Notes under the pieces: generated by a model
What the model was told of the DNA's origin: nothing
Databases searched by the model: none
The model's input: only the letters and a program-made list of their open reading frames with translations
Part shown: positions 23,201 through 35,500 of the stretch, piece after piece
Position numbering within the stretch: position 1 is the stretch's first letter
Layout: every line of letters starts with the position of its first letter
Assembly: GCA_035048495.1 (NCBI GenBank)
Contig: CM068546.1
Span: 16,870,435 to 16,934,434 of the forward strand
DNA length: 64,000 nucleotides
Direction: 5' to 3'
DNA from: Euptelea pleiosperma
Lineage: Eukaryota; Streptophyta; Magnoliopsida; Ranunculales; Eupteleaceae
Made by a program: the position numbers and the translations under genes

Positions 23201-25826
23201 AATGTGTTGAATAAATTGTAATGGAAGAATTCGAGTCTAGTTACGAGGTCCGGTTGAGAAAAAGTCACAAGTTATAGGCTTCGGAATGTAACACACAAAC
23301 TGAGTCCAATTTGAGACGTTGACGCACGGAAGGAGCTAACTTGTTTCGACAGTCATAAATCTTGTTCAAACACTTCAAATGTTTTGAAACAATTGTAATG
23401 GAAGAATTCGAGTCTAATTACGTGGTCCGGTTGCGAAAAAGTCACAAGTTATAGGCTTCGGAATGTAACACACAAACTGAGTCCAATTTGAGACGTTCAC
23501 GCACGGATGGAGCTAACTTGTTTCGACTGTCCCGAATCTTGTTCCAACACTTCAAATGTTTTGAAAAAATAGTAATGGAAGAATTGGAGTCTAATTATGA
23601 GGTTCGGTTGCGAAAAAGTCACAAGTTATAGGCTTCGGAATGTAACACACAACTGAGTCCAATTTGAGACGTTCACGCACGGATGGAGCTAACTTGTTTC
23701 AACTGTCCCGAATCTTGTTCCAACACTTCAAATATGTTGAAACAATAGTAATGGAAGAATTCGAGTCTAATTACGAGGTTCGGTTGCAAAAAAGTCACAA
23801 GTTATAGGCTTCGGAATGTAACATACAAACTGAGTTCAATTTGAGACGTTGACGCACGGATGGAGCTAACTTGTTTCGACAGTGATAAATCTTGTTCCAA
23901 CACTTCAATTGTGTTGAAACAATTGTAATGGAAGAATTCGAGTCTAATTACGAGGTCCGGTTGCGAAAAAGCCACAAGTTATAGGCTTCGGAATGTAACA
24001 CACAAACTGAGTCTAATTTGAGACGTTCACGCACGGATGGAGCAAACTTGTTTCGACTGTCCCGAATCTTGTTCCAACACTTCAAATGTGTTGAAACAAT
24101 AGTAATGGAAGAATTCGAGTCTAATTACAAGGTTCGGTTGCGAAAAAGTCACAAGTTATAGGCTTCGGAATGTAACACACAAACTGAGTCCAATTTGAGA
24201 CGTTGACGCACGGATGGAGCTAACTTGTTTCGCCTATCCCGAATCTTGTTCCAATACTTCAAATGTGTTGAAACAATAATAATGGAAGAGTTTGAGTCCA
24301 ATTACGAGGTTCGATTGCGAAAAAGTCACAAGTTATAGGCTTCGGAATGTAACACACAACTGAGTCCAATTTGAGACGTTCACGCACGGATGGAGCTAAC
24401 TTGTTTCAACTGTCCCGAATCTTGTTCCAACACTTCAAATATGTTGAAACAATAGTAATGGAAGAATTCGAGTCTAATTACGAGGTTCGGTTGCGAAAAA
24501 GTCACAAGTTATAGGCTTCGGAATGTAACACACAAACTGAGTCCAATTTGAGACGTTGACGCACGGAAGGAGCTAACTTGTTTCGACAGTCATAAATCTT
24601 GTTCAAACACTTCAAATGTGTTGAAACAATTATAATGGAAGAATTCGAGTCTAATTACGAGGTCCGGTTGCGAAAAAGTCACAAGTTGTAGGCTTCGGAA
24701 TGTAACACACAAACTGAGTCCAATTTCAGACATTGACGCACGGAAGGAGCTAACTTGTTTCGACAGACATAAATCTTGTTCAAACACTTCAAATGTGTTG
24801 AAACAATTATAATGGAAGAATTCGAGTCTAATTACGAGGTCCGGTTGCGAAAAAGTCACAAGTTATAGGCTTCGGAATGTAACACACAAACTGAGTCCAA
24901 TTTGAGACGTTGACGCACGGATGGAGCTAACTTGTTTCGCCTATCCCGAATCTTGTTCCAATACTTCAAATGTGTTGAAACAATAATAATGGAAGAGTTT
25001 GAGTCCAATTACGAGGTCCGGTTCCGAAAAAGTCACAAGTTATAGGCTTCGGAATGTAACACACAAACTAAGTCCAATTTGAGACGTTGACGCACGGATG
25101 GAGCTAACTTGTTTTGACTATCACGAATCTTGTTTCAACACTTCAAATGTGTTGCAACAATAGTAATGGAAGAGTTTGAGTCCAATTACGAGGTCCGGTT
25201 GCGAAAAAGTCACAAGTTATAGGCTTCGGAATGTAACACACAAACTGAATCCAATTTGAGACGTTGACGCACGGATGGAGCTAACTTGTTTAGCCTATCC
25301 TGAATCTTGTTCCAATACTTCAGATGTGTTGAAACAATAATAATGGAAGAGTTTGAGTTCAATTACGAGGTCCGATTGCGAAAAAGTCACAAGTTATAGG
25401 CTTCGGAATGTAACACACAAACTGAGTCCAATTTGAGACGTTGACGCACGGATGGAGCTAACTTGTTTTGACTATCACGAATCTTGTTTCAACACTTCAA
25501 ATGTGTTGCAACAATAGTAATGGAAGAGTTTGAGTCCAATTACGAGGTCCGGTTGCGAAAAATTCACAAGTTATAGACTTCGGAATGTAACACACAAACT
25601 GAGTCCAATTTGAGACGTTGACGCACGGAAGGAGCTAACTTGTTTCGACAGTCATAAATCTTGTTCAAACACTTCAAATGTTTTGAAACAATTGTAATAG
25701 AAGAATTCGAGTCTAATTACGTGGTCCGGTTGCGAAAAAGTCACAAGTTATAGGCTTCGGAATGTAACACACAAACTGAGTCCAATTTGAGACGTTCACG
25801 CACGGATGGAGCTAACTTGTTTCGAC
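19992..25826 (+). repeat. 33-monomer unit, copy 1 (5,835 bp)
   Basis: Bounded by GTTTTGAAAAAATAG marker monomers at 19,992 and 25,827, with internal markers at 22,291 and 23,528. The internal spacing is 13 + 7 + 13 monomers (2,299, 1,237 and 2,299 bp). The same marker spacing recurs from 32,548. It contains type G at 23,148. Confidence 0.88.
23148..23324 (+). repeat. Monomer type G (GTTGAATAAATTG)
   Basis: A type B derivative, starting CACGGAAGG, with GTGTTGAATAAATTG in place of GTGTTGAAACAATTG, GTCTAGTTACGAGG (G for A) and GGTTGAGAAAAAG (the GCGA CpG lost). The changes break the right arm of the dyad. I saw copies near 23210, 35767, 41601, 41777, 48679, 51333, 51510, 53103, 53280, 54869, 55046, 56286, 58587, 60180, 60357 and 61949. 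Two lie in the middle blocks and the rest are in the right third, often as adjacent pairs. Confidence 0.8.
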
Positions 25827-28800
25827 TGTCCCGAATCTTGTTCCAACACTTCAAATGTTTTGAAAAAATAGTAATGGAAGAATTGGAGTCTAATTATGAG
25901 GTTCGGTTGCGAAAAAGTCACAAGTTATAGGCTTCGGAATGTAACACACAACTGAGTCCAATTTGAGACGTTCACGCACGGATGGAGCTAACTTGTTTCA
26001 ACTGTCCCGAATCTTGTTCCAACACTTCAAATATGTTGAAACAATAGTAATGGAAGAATTCGAGTCTAATTACGAGGTTCGATTGCGAAAAAGTCACAAG
26101 TTATAGGCTTCGGAATGTAACATACAAACTGAGTCCAATTTGAGACGTTGACGCACGGATGGAGCTAACTTGTTTCGACAGTGATAAATCTTGTTCCAAC
26201 ACTTCAATTGTGTTGAAACAATTGTAATGGAAGAATTCGAGTCTAATTACGAGGTCCGGTTGCGAAAAAGCCACAAGTTATAGGCTTCGGAATGTAACAC
26301 ACAAACTGAGTCTAATTTGAGACGTTCACGCACGGATGGAGCAAACTTGTTTCGACTGTCCCGAATCTTGTTCCAACACTTCAAATGTGTTGAAACAATA
26401 GTAATGGAAGAATTCGAGTCTAATTACAAGGTTCGGTTGCGAAAAAGTCACAAGTTATAGGCTTCGGAATGTAACACACAAACTGAGTCCAATTTGAGAC
26501 GTTGACGCACGGATGGAGCTAACTTGTTTCGCCTATCCCGAATCTTGTTCCAATACTTCAAATGTGTTGAAAAAATAATAATGGAAGAGTTTGAGTCCAA
26601 TTACGAGGTTCGATTGCGAAAAAGTCACAAGTTATAGGCTTCGGAATGTAACACACAACTGAGTCCAATTTGAGACGTTCACGCACGGATGGAGCTAACT
26701 TGTTTCAACTGTCCCGAATCTTGTTCCAACACTTCAAATATGTTGAAACAATAGTAATGGAAAAATTCGAGTCTAATTACGAGGTTCGGTTGCGAAAAAG
26801 TCACAAGTTATAGGCTTCGGAATGTAACACACAAACTGAGTCCAATTTGAGACGTTGACGCACGGAAGGAGCTAACTTGTTTCGACAGTCATAAATCTTG
26901 TTCAAACACTTCAAATGTGTTGAAACAATTATAATGGAAGAATTCGAGTCTAATTACGAGGTCCGGTTGCGAAAAAGTCACAAGTTGTAGGCTTCGGAAT
27001 GTAACACACAAACTGAGTCCAATTTCAGACGTTGACGCACGGAAGGAGCTAACTTGTTTCGACAGTCATAAATCTTGTTCAAACACTTCAAATGTGTTGA
27101 AACAATTATAATGGAAGAATTCGAGTCTAATTACGAGGTCCGGTTGCGAAAAAGTCACAAGTTATAGGCTTCGGAATGTAACACACAAACTGAGTCCAAT
27201 TTGAGACGTTGACGCACGGATGGAGCTAACTTGTTTCGCCTATCCCGAATCTTGTTCCAATACTTCAAATGTGTTGAAACAATAATAATGAAAGAGTTTG
27301 AGTCCAATTACGAGGTCCGGTTCCGAAAAAGTCACAAGTTATAGGCTTCGGAATGTAACACACAAACTAAGTCCAATTTGAGACGTTGACGCACGGATGG
27401 AGCTAACTTGTTTTGACTATCACGAATCTTGTTTCAACACTTCAAATGTGTTGCAACAATAGTAATGGAAGAGTTTGAGTCCAATTACGAGGTCCGGTTG
27501 CGAAAAAGTCACAAGTTATAGGCTTCGGAATGTAACACACAAACTGAATCCAATTTGAGACGTTGACGCACGGATGGAGCTAACTTGTTTCGCCTATCTT
27601 GAATCTTGTTCCAATACTTCAGATGTGTTGAAACAATAATAATGGAAGAGTTTGAGTTCAATTACGAGGTCCGATTGCGAAAAAGTCACAAGTTATAGGC
27701 TTCGGAATGTAACACACAAACTGAGTCCAATTTGAGACGTTGACGCACGGATGGAGCTAACTTGTTTTGACTATCACGAATCTTGTTTCAACACTTCAAA
27801 TGTGTTGCAACAATAGTAATGGAAGAGTTTGAGTCCAATTACGAGGTCCGGTTGCGAAAAATTCACAAGTTATAGACTTCGGAATGTAACACACAAACTG
27901 AGTCCAATTTGAGACGTTGACGCACGGATGGAGCTAACTTGTTTCGCCTATCCCGAATCTTGTTCCAATACTTCAAATATGTTGAAACAATAATAATGGA
28001 AGAGTTTGAGTCCAATTACGAGGTCCGGTTCCGAAAAAGTCACAAGTTATAAGCTTCGGAATGTAACACACAAACTGAGTCCAATTTGAGACGTTGACGC
28101 ACGGATGGAGCTAACTTGTTTTGACTATCACGAATCTTGTTTCAACACTTCAAATGTGTTGCAACAATAGTAATGGAAGAGTTTGAGTCCAATTACGAGG
28201 TCCGGTTGCGAAAAAGTCAGAAGTTATAGGCTTCGGAATGTAACACACAAACTGAATCCAATTTGAGACGTTGACGCACGGATGGAGCTAACTTGTTTCG
28301 CCTATCCTGAATCTTGTTCCAATACTTCAGATGTGTTGAAACAATGATAATGGAAGAGTTTGAGTTCAATTACGAGGTCCGATTGCGAAAAAGTCACAAG
28401 TTATAGGCTTCGGAATGTAACACACAAACTGAGTCCAATTTGAGACGTTGACGCACGGATGGAGCTAACTTGTTTTGACTATCACGAATCTTGTTTCAAC
28501 ACTTCAAATGTGTTGCAACAATAGTAATGGAAGAGTTTGAGTCCAATTACGAGGTCCGGTTGCGAAAAATTCACAAGTTATAGACTTCGGAATGTAACAC
28601 ACAAACTGAGTCCACTTTGAGACGTTGACGCACGGAAGGAGCTAACTTGTTTCGACAGTCATAAATCTTGTTCAAACACTTCAAATGTTTTGAAACAATT
28701 GTAATGGAAGAATTCGAGTCTAATTACGTGGTCCGGTTGCGAAAAAGTCACAAGTTATAGGCTTCGGAATGTAACACACAAACTGAGTCCAATTTGAGAC

Positions 28801-30311
28801 GTTCACGCACGGATGGAGCTAACTTGTTTCGACTGTCCCGAATCTTGTTCCAACACTTCAAATGTTTTGAAAAAATAGTAATGGAAGAATTGGAGTCTAA
28901 TTATGAGGTTCGGTTGCGAAAAAGTCACAAGTTATAGGCTTCGGAATGTAACACACAACTGAGTCCAATTTGAGACGTTCACGCACGGATGGAGCTAACT
29001 TGTTTCAACTGTCCCGAATCTTGTTCCAACACTTCAAATATGTTGAAACAATAGTAATGGAAGAATTCGAGTCTAATTACGAGGTCCGGTTGCGAAAAAG
29101 TCACAAGTTATAGGCTTCGGAATGTAACACACAAACTGAGTCCAATTTGAGACGTTGACGCACGGATGGAGCTAACTTGTTTCGCCTATCCCGAATCTTG
29201 TTCCAATACTTCAAATGTGTTGAAACAATAATAATGGAAGAGTTTGAGTCCAATTACGAGGTCCGGTTCCGAAAAAGTCACAAGTTATAGGCTTCGGAAT
29301 GTAACACACAAACTAAGTCCAATTTGAGACGTTGACGCACGGATGGAGCTAACTTGTTTTGACTATCACGAATCTTGTTTCAACACTTCAAATGTGTTGC
29401 AACAATAGTAATGGAAGAGTTTGAGTCCAATTACGAGGTCCGGTTGCGAAAAAGTCACAAGTTATAGGCTTCGGAATGTAACACACAAACTGAATCCAAT
29501 TTGAGACGTTGACGCACGGATGCAGCTAACTTGTTTCGCCTATCCTGAATCTTGTTCCAATACTTCAGATGTGTTGAAACAATAATAATGGAAGAGTTTG
29601 AGTTCAATTACGAGGTCCGATTGCGAAAAAGTCACAAGTTATAGGCTTCGGAATGTAACACACAAACTGAGTCCAATTTGAGACGTTGACGCACGGATGG
29701 AGCTAACTTGTTTTGACTATCACGAATCTTGTTTCAACACTTCAAATGTGTTGCAACAATAGTAATGGAAGAGTTTGAGTCCAATTACGAGGTCCGGTTG
29801 CGAAAAATTCACAAGTTATAGACTTCGGAATGTAACACACAAACTGAGTCCAATTTGAGACGTTGACGCACGGAAGGAGCTAACTTGTTTCGACAGTCAT
29901 AAATCTTGTTCAAACACTTCAAATGTTTTGAAACAATTGTAATAGAAGAATTCGAGTCTAATTACGTGGTCCGGTTGCGAAAAAGTCACAAGTTATAGGC
30001 TTCGGAATGTAACACACAAACTGAGTCCAATTTGAGACGTTCACGCACGGATGGAGCTAACTTGTTTCGACTGTCCCGAATCTTGTTCCAACACTTCAAA
30101 TGTTTTGAAAAAATAGTAATGGAAGAATTGGAGTCTAATTATGAGGTTCGGTTGCGAAAAAGTCACAAGTTATAGGCTTCGGAATGTAACACACAACTGA
30201 GTCCAATTTGAGACGTTCACGCACGGATGGAGCTAACTTGTTTCAACTGTCCCGAATCTTGTTCCAACACTTCAAATATGTTGAAACAATAGTAATGGAA
30301 GAATTCGAGTC
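24842..30311 (+). repeat. Middle block X, copy 2
   Basis: Second copy of 14,762-20,231. It is followed directly by two further 7-monomer units, whereas copy 1 is followed by the 33-monomer unit. Private changes here include TTTAGCC (about 25,291), CCACTTTGAG (about 28,615) and GATGCAGC (29,523). Confidence 0.9.
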
Positions 30312-32547
30312 CAATTACGAGGTCCGGTTGCGAAAAAGTCACAAGTTATAGGCTTCGGAATGTAACACACAAACTGAGTCCAATTTGAGACGTTGACGCA
30401 CGGATGGAGCTAACTTGTTTCGCCTATCCCGAATCTTGTTCCAATACTTCAAATGTGTTGAAACAATAATAATGGAAGAGTTTGAGTCCAATTACGAGGT
30501 CCGGTTCCGAAAAAGTCACAAGTTATAGGCTTCGGAATGTAACACACAAACTAAGTCCAATTTGAGACGTTGACGCACGGATGGAGCTAACTTGTTTTGA
30601 CTATCACGAATCTTGTTTCAACACTTCAAATGTGTTGCAACAATAGTAATGGAAGAGTTTGAGTCCAATTACGAGGTCCGGTTGCGAAAAAGTCACAAGT
30701 TATAGGCTTCGGAATGTAACACACAAACTGAATCCAATTTGAGACGTTGACGCACGGATGGAGCTAACTTGTTTCGCCTATCCTGAATCTTGTTCCAATA
30801 CTTCAGATGTGTTGAAACAATAATAATGGAAGAGTTTGAGTTCAATTACGAGGTCCGATTGCGAAAAAGTCACAAGTTATAGGCTTCGGAATGTAACACA
30901 CAAACTGAGTCCAATTTGAGACGTTGACGCACGGATGGAGCTAACTTGTTTTGACTATCACGAATCTTGTTTCAACACTTCAAATGTGTTGCAACAATAG
31001 TAATGGAAGAGTTTGAGTCCAATTACGAGGTCCGGTTGCGAAAAATTCACAAGTTATAGACTTCGGAATGTAACACACAAACTGAGTCCAATTTGAGACG
31101 TTGACGCACGGAAGGAGCTAACTTGTTTCGACAGTCATAAATCTTGTTCAAACACTTCAAATGTTTTGAAACAATTGTAATAGAAGAATTCGAGTCTAAT
31201 TACGTGGTCCGGTTGCGAAAAAGTCACAAGTTATAGGCTTCGGAATGTAACACACAAACTGAGTCCAATTTGAGACGTTCACGCACGGATGGAGCTAACT
31301 TGTTTCGACTGTCCCGAATCTTGTTCCAACACTTCAAATGTTTTGAAAAAATAGTAATGGAAGAATTGGAGTCTAATTATGAGGTTCGGTTGCGAAAAAG
31401 TCACAAGTTATAGGCTTCGGAATGTAACACACAACTGAGTCCAATTTGAGACGTTCACGCACGGATGGAGCTAACTTGTTTCAACTGTCCCGAATCTTGT
31501 TCCAACACTTCAAATATGTTGAAACAATAGTAATGGAAGAATTCGAGTCTAATTACGAGGTCCGGTTGCGAAAAAGTCACAAGTTATAGGCTTCGGAATG
31601 TAACACACAAACTGAGTCCAATTTGAGACGTTGACGCACGGATGGAGCTAACTTGTTTCGCCTATCCCGAATCTTGTTCCAATACTTCAAATGTGTTGAA
31701 ACAATAATAATGGAAGAGTTTGAGTCCAATTACGAGGTCCGGTTCCGAAAAAGTCACAAGTTATAGGCTTCGGAATGTAACACACAAACTAAGTCCAATT
31801 TGAGACGTTGACGCACGGATGGAGCTAACTTGTTTTGACTATCACGAATCTTGTTTCAACACTTCAAATGTGTTGCAACAATAGTAATGGAAGAGTTTGA
31901 GTCCAATTACGAGGTCCGGTTGCGAAAAAGTCACAAGTTATAGGCTTCGGAATGTAACACACAAACTGAATCCAATTTGAGACGTTGACGCACGGATGGA
32001 GCTAACTTGTTTCGCCTATCCTGAATCTTGTTCCAATACTTCAGATGTGTTGAAACAATAATAATGGAAGAGTTTGAGTTCAATTACGAGGTCCGATTGC
32101 GAAAAAGTCACAAGTTATAGGCTTCGGAATGTAACACACAAACTGAGTCCAATTTGAGACGTTGACGCACGGATGGAGCTAACTTGTTTTGACTATCACG
32201 AATCTTGTTTCAACACTTCAAATGTGTTGCAACAATAGTAATGGAAGAGTTTGAGTCCAATTACGAGGTCCGGTTGCGAAAAATTCACAAGTTATAGACT
32301 TCGGAATGTAACACACAAACTGAGTCCAATTTGAGACGTTGACGCACGGAAGGAGCTAACTTGTTTCGACAGTCATAAATCTTGTTCAAACACTTCAAAT
32401 GTTTTGAAACAATTGTAATAGAAGAATTCGAGTCTAATTACGTGGTCCGGTTGCGAAAAAGTCACAAGTTATAGGCTTCGGAATGTAACACACAAACTGA
32501 GTCCAATTTGAGACGTTCACGCACGGATGGAGCTAACTTGTTTCGAC
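28834..32547 (+). repeat. 7-monomer higher-order repeat, three tandem copies
   Basis: Units begin at 28,834, 30,072 and 31,310, each exactly 1,238 bp (7 x 177 minus one deletion). Each unit runs as the GTTTTGAAAAAATAG monomer (176 bp), a CAAATATGTTG monomer, type D, type C, type D with CAGATG, type C with GAAAAATTCACAAG, then a type B with GTTTTGAAAC and TACGTGGTCC. The three copies are nearly identical. Another single copy is at 18,754-19,991, and a related seven-monomer stretch lies at 5,485-6,723. This is the clearest classical higher-order repeat in the window. Confidence 0.92.
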
Positions 32548-35500
32548 TGTCCCGAATCTTGTTCCAACACTTCAAATGTTTTGAAAAAATAGTAATGGAA
32601 GAATTGGAGTCTAATTATGAGGTTCGGTTGCGAAAAAGTCACAAGTTATAGGCTTCGGAATGTAACACACAACTGAGTCCAATTTGAGACGTTCACGCAC
32701 GGATGGAGCTAACTTGTTTCAACTGTCCCGAATCTTGTTCCAACACTTCAAATATGTTGAAACAATAGTAATGGAAGAATTCGAGTCTAATTACGAGGTT
32801 CGGTTGCGAAAAAGTCACAAGTTATAGGCTTCGGAATGTAACATACAAACTGAGTCCAATTTGAGACGTTGACGCACGGATGGAGCTAACTTGTTTCGAC
32901 AGTGATAAATCTTGTTCCAACACTTCAATTGTGTTGAAACAATTGTAATGGAAGAATTCGAGTTTAATTACGAGGTCCGGTAGCGAAAAAGCCACAAGTT
33001 ATAGGCTTCGGAATGTAACACACAAACTGAGTCTAATTTGAGACGTTCACGCACGGATGGAGCAAACTTGTTTCGACTGTCCCGAATCTTGTTCCAACAC
33101 TTCAAATGTGTTGAAACAATAGTAATGGAAGAATTCGAGTCTAATTACAAGGTTGGGTTGCGAAAAAGTCACAAGTTATAGGCTTCGGAATGTAACACAC
33201 AAACTGAGTCCAATTTGAGACGTTGACGCACGGATGGAGCTAACTTGTTTCGCCTATCCCGAATCTTGTTCCAATACTTCAAATGTGTTGAAACAATAAT
33301 AATGGAAGAGTTTGAGTCCAATTACGAGGTTCGATTGCGAAAAAGTCACAAGTTATAGGCTTCGGAATGTAACACACAACTGAGTCCAATTTGAGACGTT
33401 CACGCACGGATGGAGCTAACTTGTTTCGACAGTCATAAATCTTGTTCAAACACTTCAAATGTGTTGAAACAATAGTAATGGAAGAATTCGAGTCTAATTA
33501 CGAGGTTCGGTTGCGAAAAAGTCACAAGTTATAGGCTTCGGAATGTAACACACAAACTGAGTCCAATTTGAGACGTTGACGCACGGAAGGAGCTAACTTG
33601 TTTCGACAGTCATAAATCTTGTTCAAACACTTCAAATGTGTTGAAACAATTATAATGGAAGAATTCGAGTCTAATTACGAGGTCCGGTTGCGAAAAAGTC
33701 ACAAGTTGTAGGCTTCGGAATGTAACACACAAACTGAGTCCAATTTGAGACGGTGACGCACGGAAGGAGCTAACTTGTTTCGACAGTCATAAATCTTGTT
33801 CAAACACTTCAAATGTGTTGAAACAATTATAATGGAAGAATTCGAGTCCAATTACGAGGTCCGGTTGCGAAAAAGTCACAAGTTATAGGCTTCGGAATGT
33901 AACACACAAACTGAGTCCAATTTGAGACGTTGACGCACGGATGGAGCTAACTTGTTTCGCCTATCCCGAATCTTGTTCCAATACTTCAAATGTGTTGAAA
34001 CAATAATAATGGAAGAGTTTGAGTCCAATTACGAGGTCCGGTTCCGAAAAAGTCACAAGTTATAGGCTTCGGAATGTAACACACAAACTGAGTCCAATTT
34101 GAGATGTTGACGCACGGATGGAGCTAACTTGTTTTGACTATCACGAATCTTGTTTCAACACTTCAAATGTGTTGCAACAATAGTAATGGAAGAGTTTGAG
34201 TCCAATTACGAGGTCCGGTTGCGAAAAAGTCACAAGTTATAGGCTTCGGAATGTAACACACAAACTGAATCCAATTTGAGACGTTGACGCACGGATGGAG
34301 CTAACTTGTTTCGCCTATCCTGAATCTTGTTCCAATACTTCAGATGTGTTGAAACAATAATAATGGAAGAGTTTGAGTTCAATTACGAGGTCCGATTGCG
34401 AAAAAGTCACAAGTTATAGGCTTCGGAATGTAACACACAAACTGAGTCCAATTTGAGACGTTGACGCACGGATGGAGCTAACTTGTTTTGACTATCACGA
34501 ATCTTGTTTCAACACTTCAAATGTGTTGCAACAATAGTAATGGAAGAGTTTGAGTCCAATTACGAGGTCCGGTTGCGAAAAATTCACAAGTTATAGACTT
34601 CGGAATGTAACACACAAACTGAGTCCAATTTGAGACGTTGACGCACGGAAGGAGCTAACTTGTTTCGACAGTCATAAATCTTGTTCAAACACTTCAAATG
34701 TTTTGAAACAATTGTAATGGAAGAATTCGAGTCTAATTACGTGGTCCGGTTGCGAAAAAGTCACAAGTTATAGGCTTCGGAATGTAACACACAAACTGAG
34801 TCCAATTTGAGACGTTCACGCACGGATGGAGCTAACTTGTTTCGACTGTCCCGAATCTTGTTCCAACACTTCAAATGTTTTGAAAAAATAGTAATGGAAG
34901 AATTGGAGTCTAATTATGAGGTTCGGTTGCGAAAAAGTCACAAGTTATAGGCTTCGGAATGTAACACACAACTGAGTCCAATTTGAGACGTTCACGCACG
35001 GATGGAGCTAACTTGTTTCAACTGTCCCGAATCTTGTTCCAACACTTCAAATATGTTGAAACAATAGTAATGGAAGAATTCGAGTCTAATTACGAGGTTC
35101 GGTGGCGAAAAAGTCACAAGTTATAGGCTTCGGAATGTAACATACAAACTGAGTCCAATTTGAGACGTTGACGCACGGATGGAGCTAACTTGTTTTGACA
35201 GTGATAAATCTTGTTCCAACACTTCAATTGTGTTGAAACAGTTGTAATGGAAGAATTCGAGTCTAATTACAAGGTTCGGTTGCGAAAAAGTCACAAGTTA
35301 TAGGCTTCGGAATGTAACACACAAACTGAGTCCAATTTGAGACGTTGACGCACGGATGGAGCTAACTTGTTTCGCCTATCCCGAATCTTGTTCCAATACT
35401 TCAAATGTGTTGAAACAATAATAATGGAAGAGTTTGAGTCCAATTACGAGGTTCGGTTGCGAAAAAGTCACAAGTTATAGGCTTCGGAATGTAACACACA

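Larger units (their letters stand above)
18754..26706 (+). repeat. Middle block Y, copy 1 (+12,556 bp)
   Basis: Matches 31,310-39,262 at an offset of 12,556 bp over nearly 8 kb, including shared oddities GGTAGCG (20,423), GGTTGGG (20,596), GAGACGGTGACG (21,193), GAGATGTTG (21,546), GGTGGCG (22,546) and GGCTTTGG (23,101). Only a handful of differences were seen over most of it (for example 21,225, 23,789, 24,732 and 24,766). Divergence is higher in the last kilobase. The match breaks at 26,707, where TTTCAACTG meets TTTCGACAG. Confidence 0.88.
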
